Positions 46,698-55,400 of a DNA stretch of 64,000 bases are shown here, piece by piece. The position numbers were made by a program, and so were the translations under genes. Position 1 is the first letter of the stretch. Each line of letters starts with the position of its first letter. This DNA is from Nymphaea colorata (Eukaryota; Streptophyta; Magnoliopsida; Nymphaeales; Nymphaeaceae), in NCBI RefSeq assembly GCF_008831285.2, contig NC_045141.1, positions 9,413,353 to 9,477,352 of the forward strand. Direction: 5' to 3'. A model generated the notes under the pieces. That model did not search any database. It was not told the origin of the DNA and was given only the letters and a program-made list of their open reading frames with translations.

Positions 46698-47369
46698 CAG
46701 TGTTGTCTGGTGCAAAATATATCATATAGGTTCGAGAAATGTATATGATACGGCTATGCTACATGATACACGTGTATCGTAGGTGTATGGTACAGGCGGT
46801 ACGTCCCCATAAATGGGGACAAAATGAAAAAACCTATTTTTTCATGCTTCTTTTTAAAATAACTCCTCCATCCTGCTTTGTAAACAACTTTAAGAGCTGT
46901 GGGAAGGGGAGGTTTTACTATTGTTCTAGAAAAATCAATCATATGTTGGTGAGGACATTCAATTTTGAAGACATTGAAAATATGAAGATGATAATGACTA
47001 TCATTGATTGATGATAATCATGATCTTTGGCACTTAGTAGTGAACATTATATTGTGTACACTTGTGATATGATCTAAAACATTTTAAACTTGTGATTGAT
47101 GCTTATTGTGCTATTCGGAATCTATGGTTTCTTATTTCTGAATGTGTTGTTGATATATTATGGGTTATGAATATGAATCATGAAAGTTCTTTATGTGATA
47201 TGAGTTTTTTTTACATGGAATACATTTTCTGGATTTTTCTCTATTTTTTCTTTTTTTTTAGTTAAAAAATTAACTTTATGATATGCTACGCTATATTTAT
47301 GATACATTACATAATGGCGTATAGGTTAGCCTGATCGATACACACGACAATATGCCTTTTACAACATTA
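46698..47369. mobile_element. hAT-type non-autonomous DNA element inserted in copia X
   Basis: 672-bp insertion between copia X protease and integrase. Left end CAGTGTTGTC, right end ...TTACAACATTA (complement TAATGTTGTAA), flanked by ACAGAGAG (46690-46697) and ACAAAGAG (47370-47377), an 8-bp duplication matched at 7/8, as expected for hAT. Removing it with one flank copy restores the copia reading '...FNLLSVNQLTKSLNYQL'. The interior has GATAC/GTATC-rich ends and no transposase frame. It shares this sequence style with 54674-54969. Confidence 0.82.
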
Positions 47370-47695
47370 ACAAAGAGTAGGTTGAACTTAAAGTGAGGAA
47401 CATAAAAAATGATGTTCAGACTTAAGGTCAGTGAAATGATGACCGAACCCAAATGTTTAACATAGACAAGCTGGTTATTTGGTAATCGAAAAGGAACATT
47501 GAGGTTAACAAGTTTTGACATGTATGTCAAAGAAGATGACAAGTGGTTGCTGGCTCCACTATCCATGATCCACTTGCCCTTTAAAACAACATCGTTACCT
47601 ATAAAGTTAATTTGAGAACTAGAATTTCTCTCCTTAAGAAGCTGAATCAATTGTTTGTATTCACCCATGGTTAACGCAGGAATGGAGTCATTCAA
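47370..47695 (-). pseudogene. Copia protease (element X)
   Basis: Reads 'MGEYKQLIQLLKERNSSSQI', then the active site 'KWIMDSGASNHLSS' (D-S-G-A) and 'FYVPHFKFNLL', which is cut by the hAT insertion at 47370. Before the insertion this frame continued into 'SVNQLTKSL' at 46697. The protease frame itself is open, so the insertion was an early inactivating event or hit an already decaying copy. Confidence 0.88.
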
Positions 47696-48778
47696 TGTAG
47701 AAGTCGAGACTTGATTTACATTAGAGAATTTTCCTTCACCTGTAGTAGGCGAGTCGGTAGCATTAAGATGGGCAGTCTTTAGCAGTTTTGTCGATACCAG
47801 ATGTCATGAGCGTCTCTTGTTTTGACGATGCACTTGTGAAGCCAAGAGGGCCGTGCAGTTTGAAGCACCTATCTCTTGTATGCCATGTTCCTTGACAATA
47901 AGAATAGGTGAATTGCTGATTCCATTTCCCTTAAGTTGACGATGTGTAGAGTTCATAGTAGCAAGACTGACATGTTCGGTGGATGGAAGCATTTTTTGCT
48001 TCCCTCTATTTTTCTTCCGACACCACAAGGGAATAAAACTTTTCCAACAGTTGGAAGAGGATCCGTCAGGAGAATTTTGGCCTCTAACAGTGCTAAATGA
48101 CACATTTAATCCCATTAAAAACTGTATAACTTTTTCTTCTTGCTATCTTTAGACATTCTTTTCATGGCTCCACAGGTGTAAACAGGCAAAGGCTCATAAG
48201 ATGCAAGCCCATCACAGTATGATTTAAGTTTTGTATAATAAGCAGCAACTGATTGTGCCTCCTGAATGTGCCTATTGATAGCAGACTTAATTTGAATCTT
48301 TCTGGGTGCCATACTTTACATAAATTGATCAACCCAAACTTCATGAGCTGATGCAGCGTGAATTACACTATCAGCAGTATCACGTGCGAAGGACTTAATG
48401 ATCCAGAAAAGTACCGTCATATTTCAGCATTTCCAAACTATATAATCTGAGGACCTTGGATTGGGCTCCATGATGGAGTTATCAATGAAACCATATTTGT
48501 TTTTCTGTTGTAAGAGCCGTAGACATGGACCTACTCCCAAGTGATGTAGTTATCTCTTATAACAAGTTCAGAGACAAGATCGCACCTAAGTTGTTTGAAT
48601 GATGAAGGTAAAAGGGATTTACATCACTCGATACCATTTATGAGCCATTAGTTGGTGATGTGGCAGTTTTCTTTTCTTTTCTTTTTTTTTTTTTTAAGAG
48701 CAGCCATTAGATGATGATAATGTACCGCAGGATGATAAGGCGAGCAATAGAATCAAGGTCTGATATAGAAACCCACGA
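47696..48778 (-). pseudogene. Copia gag (element X)
   Basis: The N-terminal part near 48660-48530 reads 'NPFYLHHSNNLGAIL' with 'MSTALTTEK', the copia-type gag N-terminus. Then 'RKIQIKSAINRHIQEAQSVA' and 'YYTKLKSYCDGLASYEPLPV' (48115-48312), a UBN2-type capsid segment, then 'LMGLNVSFSTVRGQ' (about 48110). A C-terminal frame (47804-48115) is basic, but a zinc knuckle is no longer recognisable. Frames are broken at least four times. An A16 run lies near 48682-48697. Confidence 0.75.
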
Positions 48779-48791
48779 CACTCTGGTGCCA
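48779..48791 (-). other. Primer-binding site of copia X (mutated)
   Basis: Minus strand TGGCACCAGAGTG against the standard TGGTATCAGAGCC: 9/13 by eye. It directly follows an LTR end ...ATTACA. Confidence 0.65.
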
Positions 48792-49110
48792 TGTAATATG
48801 AGAGAAGTTGATGTAGATAATAGCAGACCTCTCTATAGAGGCAAATAACACAGTCTGATGAAGAGACTGTGTGAACGAAGAACTCTTTAGAAACAGAACA
48901 GGACCAATTCATAGCACTCAAGGAAGCATGTTGAACCAAAAATGCTCAACTTCATTGATTTAGAGTAGGTGCAAATATATACGAGGTTGATTCCAAAGAA
49001 TTCTTATTACAACAAAAAACATAGAAAATCAATAATTAATAATTACAATTTCAAAAAATTGTTATCCGACTTGATTCTGTTATGATTTGGAAAGAAACAA
49101 ATCAACCAGT
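48792..49110 (-). repeat. 5' LTR of copia X (upper boundary approximate)
   Basis: On the minus strand it ends CTCTCATATTACA before the primer site. It contains a TATA-like GTATATATTT. No second copy is present in the window, so the start near 49110 is estimated and could be some tens of bases off. Confidence 0.5.
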
Positions 49111-49671
49111 ATGAACTTAGACCCAAGTCCACCAAGCACGATGATCAACTCAGCGCAGCAAGTTGTGTCAACCACCCTAGCCACTATGAGTGCATGCTCC
49201 AAAGCTAGCTCTCCATCTTAACAATATTTATGTCCAGTTTATATGGCCGAGGCAAAGGTATGCTCAGTCTCCACCCTTTTATGCACGACCAAATTCAGTC
49301 AGCCCTAACTGGGTCTCCTATTGTCACAAAACCAACAGATGGATACAGAGTATGCGGTCAATTGGTTCTTGGTATAAAACGTAGCACATGGATGGACATG
49401 GAAGTGACTAGATTTGAAGGACAAGGAGAGACTACCAACAACAACTAAAGGTTGTATCGTCCAGTCCACAATCTTAAGCTCCAAGCATGATTCACCTATT
49501 CAAACTTCTAAAGCCAGATAAACTGAAACGAATCTGATGAGTCAAACAACAAAGGTGGTCAAATGATAGCAGGTCCAACAATTGTTATTTTAAGCTCTGA
49601 GATTGTTTTGAACTCTGGCAAGGAATGGAAAAACTTGCTACTTGTATAACTGTGTTCAGGGGGTTCGTGGT
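49111..49671. other. Unrecognised sequence between copia relics X and Y
   Basis: Two short plus-strand frames overlap here without known motifs. By position it could be the decayed rest of relic Y or host DNA. Confidence 0.35.
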
Positions 49672-50389
49672 TCAATGTTGTAATGTTTTGAATAGTGCGG
49701 CCATTGGTTCATATAATAATACGGATGGGAGCCTATCTTCCAGCAGTGTTGAATCGCAATCAACCAGTATGATATGATACGATGATCCAAATAGAAGAAT
49801 TTGAACCTCTTGAACAAATATTGGACCTGTTAACAGAAATGGATAAATTATCTTGACAAAACGTGACAATAAGCAACTCAAATGTGCATGGACCAGTACC
49901 TTGTGCAAACCTTTCATGAAGCTCGGGTCAAACTTCTGCTATCGTTTTTGCATATAGAACACTATCCGCCACTCAATTCCTTCATGAAAGAATTCAAGTC
50001 CCAAGACAGGACCATGTTATTACATCTGGTCCAAGTCTTAAAGTTCAGCCTGGTCCAAGTCTTAAGTTCAGCTGAACCAGCTTCTGGTTCAGGTAACGTG
50101 CCATCAACAAACATCACTTCGTTCTTGGCTATTAATGCTACAACCATAGAAGAATTCCAAGAGGCATAGTTATCACCTGTGGGCGGACATTGAATACCAG
50201 CATCAGCCCCGGGTGTCCAAAGACAGGTAGTAAAGGCCACTGAAATTGTCGTTGGTTGAAGACCTGCTGCCATCTGCCTGACTTCGTTTGCAACGATGAG
50301 CTGTTGATGGCTACCTAGAGAAAGACCACTCAACGAGAGAAATTAAAAAAGGGAAAACAGAATGCAGACTTAAGCCTGCTCTAATACGA
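49672..50389 (-). pseudogene. Copia relic Y: gag N-terminal half with primer site
   Basis: Minus-strand frame 49962-50333 contains 'PPTGDNYASWNSSMVVALIA' and 'KNEVMFVDGTLPEPEAGS', the copia gag N-terminus, then 'RCNNMVLSWDLNS', with a short internal duplication ('LKTWTRLNFKTWTRCN'). Capsid scraps follow to 49672. A mutated primer site lies at 50377-50389 (minus TCGTATTAGAGCA). Protease and pol are absent, so the element is truncated. Confidence 0.75.
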
Positions 50390-50680
50390 TGTCAAATATT
50401 TGAAGTATCAATCAAGGAAACAAATTATTGATTCTCATTCAATTGATTTTCCTGCCTGGAGACGCATTTGTACATTTTTTTATACAACAGGGATATTATA
50501 ATGTATACAAGAGATGTAGTTGCCTAAAATATGCAATAAAATAAGAATCCAAAAGCTGAATAATTAAGCGCAATGGAGGGAATTGATAGGTATACCCTTA
50601 CGAGCATGACCCATAAGGAATCTACCGTGGCCATTGATCTTTTTAAGATGGAAGGCTGAATGAAAATCAAAGAGATTGTT
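50390..50680 (-). repeat. Probable 5' LTR of copia relic Y (upper boundary approximate)
   Basis: Minus strand ends ...AATATTTGACA next to the primer site and contains a TATA-like TTGTATAAAAAAATG about 85 bp earlier. There is no partner LTR in the window, so the outer edge is a guess. Confidence 0.45.
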
Positions 50681-51592
50681 AATCAGTACTAAATTACTAA
50701 AATATCATCTTTTTTTTATTAATTTTTTTTCTCAATTTTTCATCTTCAAAACTTACTGCCAACATGATTCATTACATCTCATACACTTAAGGGTCATTCT
50801 CTCTCTCTCTCTCATACACTTAAGAGAGAGAGAGAGAGAGAGAGAATCAAACCCGTTTTTAAGATTGAGCTCATAAAATAGGCTCGTCAATGTGGACCCT
50901 AGTCCATTTCAAGTGCCACGAACTTTGGCAGATTTACCGTGCTCTATTCTAGGATCTTCTTACTTACTGCAAGTTGAGAAGCATGATAGCTGCAATACGT
51001 TTCAAAGTCACAACTCACACCTCGTGGCTAGAAATATTGCATTATTCGGTGCAACGGTCTCTTGATTTTATGCTTTTTATGTTTGTTACAATGCCTTGTT
51101 AGCATGAAACAGAAAATTAGTCGAACGACACAAAATTGAAAGCAAATTTCCCGTAATTCACATATCAAAACCAACCCTCCATTGTTTAGGACGCGCAATC
51201 TTGATCAATAATGTTTGATATTTAGGAACGTAATAAAATTTGAAAATTACAAACCAAAGCTAAACAAGATCTGTAGTTCGTAAAGTTTAGCATAAATTCT
51301 AACTGAGGCTTGTGAATACCTTTGATGGTAATTACAATAATGAAGGTGACCGATTACCAAAGTTTGTAACATAACGCCCTTTCAAAATGCACCTCGTTTG
51401 TTCTCCAAGTCAAGAGTGCATTGCGTTGAGAAATAAAGTTTCAAACTATCCAAAAAAACTACTTTGCCTGTGAACTTGTTAACGTTGGAACGCCTGGGCA
51501 CACGAGAGAGAGATGGAAAGGTGCCCCATCAACCAGAGAAGTCCTTAACAGACGCACAGAACCTTTATAAACGTCATTCTGTTCTAAAAATG
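50681..51592. other. Intergenic / 3' flank of zinc-finger gene, with CT/GA palindrome
   Basis: No gene recognised. At 50797-50848 a (CT)n run, CATACACTTAAG and a (GA)n run form an inverted arrangement able to fold into a hairpin. The last 100-200 bases before 51593 are probably the 3' UTR of the minus-strand gene; no clear poly(A) signal was identified. Confidence 0.45.
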
Positions 51593-52444
51593 TCATCTTT
51601 TATGAGCTTCCACCTCATTCCCGACAACCACTTCCCCCTCCATCGCGGTGGCCGATTCAGCAGTCGCCTTTACTGCGTTAGATCTATTGGCACCGCCAGG
51701 TTTATCACGTTCCAACAGTTTCTCAGCATGCTTCTTTCCTTTAAGATGTGCTCCAAGGTCATGGACACTATTGCACCGAATACCACAACGCTCACAGAGG
51801 AATGGCAGATTGCTTTTCTTTCTCCCGTCGGTTTTCAAGTCCTCCGTTTTCAGTTTTTTCAATGCGCGGTCATCTGCATTACTCTTCAACAGCTTCTCAT
51901 TACCTGTCCTGTGCTTCAGGTTCTTGTTCAAAAGAGCATTGCTGGAAGCATCGACAACAATGGTTGGATTTCTTTGTGGGGGGTCGACATCATTCTTAGA
52001 AAAAGTATGCTCATGTTTCTTTAGTTTTGTTTCCTTGCCAACAACCTTGATTGTATTTCTTCTGGGAGCTTTTACGTCAATCTCATCCACAGCACCTTCC
52101 CCTCCGTCTAGTTTTGATGTCTTAACAACATTCTTGGCTGCATTTCCTCTTGGTGTTTTAACGTCAAATTCACCAACAGAAACATCCACTTTCTTAAGTT
52201 TTGACTCCTCTAGCTTTGCCTTGTGTTTTTTGCCAAGGCAGTGGCCGGACAAGCTTTCCCTGCTTGTGCATCTCACGTTGCAAATGTTACAACTCCATGC
52301 CCTCTGGTATGTCTGGCTTTCCTTTCTTGCAATACCCAACCATGAAAGTTCCCTCTCAGATGATGCAGCTGAGCCCGCTGCTGAAAAGGGTGTTGGAGGC
52401 ACTTTCCGCTTTATTCCTACAAGCCTAGTATTTAACTGCCTAGC
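51593..52444 (-). CDS. Exon 2 of the zinc-finger gene
   Basis: Encodes residues 183-465. It opens 'ARQLNTRLVGIKRKVPPTPF', so the acceptor at 52445/52446 keeps the KRK patch of the family; an in-frame GTG at 52402 is internal, not a start. Finger 1 is 'WSCNICNVRCTSRESLSGHC' followed by 'LGKKHKAK'; finger 2 is 'FLCERCGIRCNSVHDLGAHL' followed by 'KGKKHAEK'. Between them lie three 29-residue repeats (51941-52201), each starting KL and containing a [FIN]-D-V-x-x-P-x-x-N core, then a basic stretch ('LKKLKTEDLKTDGRKK'). The frame is fully open and unlike the neighbouring transposon pseudogenes. Confidence 0.88.
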   Translation of the reverse strand, partial: ARQLNTRLVGIKRKVPPTPFSAAGSAASSERELSWLGIARKESQTYQRAWSCNICNVRCTSRESLSGHCLGKKHKAKLEESKLKKVDVSVGEFDVKTPRGNAAKNVVKTSKLDGGEGAVDEIDVKAPRRNTIKVVGKETKLKKHEHTFSKNDVDPPQRNPTIVVDASSNALLNKNLKHRTGNEKLLKSNADDRALKKLKTEDLKTDGRKKSNLPFLCERCGIRCNSVHDLGAHLKGKKHAEKLLERDKPGGANRSNAVKATAESATAMEGEVVVGNEVEAHKR

Positions 52445-55400
52445 CTGCAGGACACATTTCGAACTAAATCCATCACCAGAAAGCTAGTGAACAAAGTGAC
52501 AAACAGCCAATGGATTCGTAAATCGTAATCATAGATGAACAACAGTGTTGTCTGACAAGGTCAAATGGAAAACATGATTCTATCTAAATCGATGCCAACC
52601 TGGAAGTGTATAGTTTTCTGAACTCTCAACAAGATAAGACAAAGAAGAACAAAAAGAAATAGAGAGAAGGGCGCACTAGAGAGTATATAAAGCACGGTAT
52701 GTCAGACCATAAAGACCAGAAGAGAGAATCTAAGCCTCATTTTTATCCCATTAGAGGAGTTTTCATTGGCAACCACGTTGTCAAAAGAGCTAGGTACACC
52801 TACCCAATTATTTGAGCCTAGAGACTAGGCTCATGAAGAGATCCTAAAAAAGAAAGCAAACCAATAAAGTGCAATATTAATTTTTTAAATTAGTAAGAAC
52901 CTGGACACTTTCTAATGAAACTATGAACTTATTAACAACAAAAAAAAAATAAAATGCATGACACATTAACACATCAAACATTCCATAGCACAATAATACA
53001 AATTAAAATTTGAAAGAGAAATATTAAATAAAGTAGAACATTTAAAGTTTAAAGGTTATATAGCACAAAGGGAGTAAATTTACATTTTAACATCCCTGCT
53101 TTGCAATTTTAGAGAATACAACATATTCTAATTCCCTAAATAGTAAATAACACCTACTATCTAACTCTAGTTCCTAAAACCTAAATGCCTACCTAGAATT
53201 ACTAATCTAATTTGTAGAGAAAATAAAGAGGGAACACAAATCCTCTACCTAAGCACAGCCTCCATCTTAATGTTGCTTGTTGAAAACAATCTTCTATTAT
53301 AATTCTAATGAGCGCAGAAAACAAAAAAAGAAGAAAGAATGGCATGCATATATGAAAAGCAGTTGAAAACATAAATAACATACAGACCATGTATGAATGC
53401 AGCACTTTATGTGTGTGTCTGTGATGGGGTGTGTGTGTGTGTAAGAGAGAGGGAGTTAAAAGTTTTTTTTTTTTTTAAAGTACATTGTAAAAAAAGTCAC
53501 CTATTCTAATAAAAGATAACTTTAAAATTGTGAAGGAAAAAAGTTAATAAAGAAAAGTTCAAATTAATAATTTAAAAAAGAGAAAATAAAAACTTCCAAG
53601 TCCCTAAAGCATGGAAAGCTATCTTTTTATCCTTATTTCCTCCCTCCATCGTCAGCTGCAGCCCCTCTTCTAACTGCACCGCAACCTTCCTCCTTGATCA
53701 GCAGCCAAGTAAGTTAATTCTTTCTCCTCCTCCTTTCTTCTCCTCCAACTTCCTTCCCCTTCTTATTTTTATTTCTTCACATAGTGCACCACCACCTAGG
53801 TGCTGCACTCAAAATAGCTCATCCACGGCACATAGCACGTAAGTGTTAAAGTATAATGGTGTACAAACCACAATTGCAACTATATTAAAAATGCATATAT
53901 ACACATATGCAACACCCAAAATAGCATGACCATGAAGATAGCACAAAGTACTCAAAATATATATATTACATATATATAACTATACGCTTCACTTTTAAAG
54001 GTCTTTCTAAAAAAATATGGAAATCTGATTTGCATGTCAAAAAAATATGTCATCCATGTCTCGAGTTTTCAAACAAATTATGACTTGATTAAATATTATT
54101 AACACTTTTAGCAGCACTAGGAATGTGCCACATGTTCTTCTCTTTTTGCTAGAGATACCTCTCACATTTATCATCCTTTCTTTTTTGCTCTCAAACTAGC
54201 CACATCTTATCTTATGTTAGCAAAAGCAGGATCCGAATTAGAAAGATCAATATCATCTGCATTTTTCACTTTCCAGAATCACCGTAGCACATTGTAACAT
54301 TTTCCATCCCTTTTTTCTATTTTTGACTTTTACAGGTTCAATCGTTTGCACACATTGCCATTGCACAGCTGGTAGCAGAGTTCTAGAGGTGCATAGACCA
54401 CATTTTTACGCATTCAAATAAATGGTGTTAGCTGGGAGATTTTGCAGCAAACTCTTTCTTACAAAACTTACAAGCTAATGTCAGCCTATTATCACCTTTC
54501 ACTCGAGAATCACTGCTATGCAGGGCCACTTAAAAGCCACATCTTCAAAAAACAACAGAAAACTATAGTAAGAGTAGAAAAATTAAACCTTTGCAGTAAG
54601 TTCTAATGCATGAAAGAAGGAAACCCTCTTCGACCACAAATCACTCTCTTTCATACAAATATATACTTAAATCCAGCGTTGTACGTATGATACGTATCAT
54701 CGTGTTTCAAAAATGCAATACGATACACCACCTGTATCGTAACAGGTGGTATATTGTACCTTTATCACTTGTATCGTATGATACAGTTAGGACACATTAC
54801 GATACAGTTAGGATACGTTATGATACAGTTACGATACGTTGATTTTTTCAAAATTTTTCTGTTTATTTTTTTTAAATACAATACAGTTACGATACATTAC
54901 GATATTTTACGATACAGTGTATCTTACAGGCAAACCGATACGGCTTACGATACGCTTTTTACAACATGGCTTGAATCAGTGTTTTCTCTTCAAAAGGAAA
55001 GTGTAGAAAAACATAATAAAGGAATTTCTGACTTAACGAGTTTTTCAGCTAACTTTATTACAAAAAACATGGATAAGAATCCAAAATAATTGTTAAATGT
55101 TAAAAGAAACTGAAAAAAATAAAATATATTAAACATGACATTTTGAGAAATCTCACATCATTTTTTCTTGGCAACATTTACAAAATAAAACAACCATTTC
55201 CTTTTTTGCGTTTGACCTATTTTATAGAGTTTTTAGTGTATATTTTGAAAACATTGTCAATATTTGTGACTACGGATGATGTTCATACAGGTGAAGACCT
55301 ACCACAACTCAATTGTTGGAAGGTTCATTCCTGATGAATAGACAGTTTTTTAGTTCATACAATCTGGATCATGCCCATGAGATAATTCATGTATTCTGGA

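Larger units (their letters stand above)
43601..49110 (-). mobile_element. Copia element X, decayed, with 5' LTR
   Basis: Minus-strand copia element reading 5' to 3' from about 49110: LTR (48792 to about 49110), primer site (48779-48791), gag, protease (47370-47695), a hAT-type insertion (46698-47369), GAG-pre-integrase and integrase (45465-46590), RT (44207-45450) and RNase H (43601-44206). The 3' LTR is not recognisable: after the RNase H end the sequence passes directly into relic Z. Many stops and shifts in every domain indicate a much older insertion than the nested pair at 2980-12578. Confidence 0.82.

Noticed and set aside
48630-48650. Second copia primer site TGGTATCGAGTGATG on the minus strand
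   Set aside because: Resembles the Met-tRNA site, but there is no LTR end beside it and it lies within the gag of copia X.
51464-52487. Long plus-strand frames opposite the zinc-finger exon
   Set aside because: They are antisense shadows of the minus-strand exon, which has the zinc-finger motifs and family features; the plus frames have no recognisable domain.
54606-55089. Tyr/Asp/Thr-repeat ORFs
   Set aside because: They translate the GATAC repeats of the hAT miniature element.
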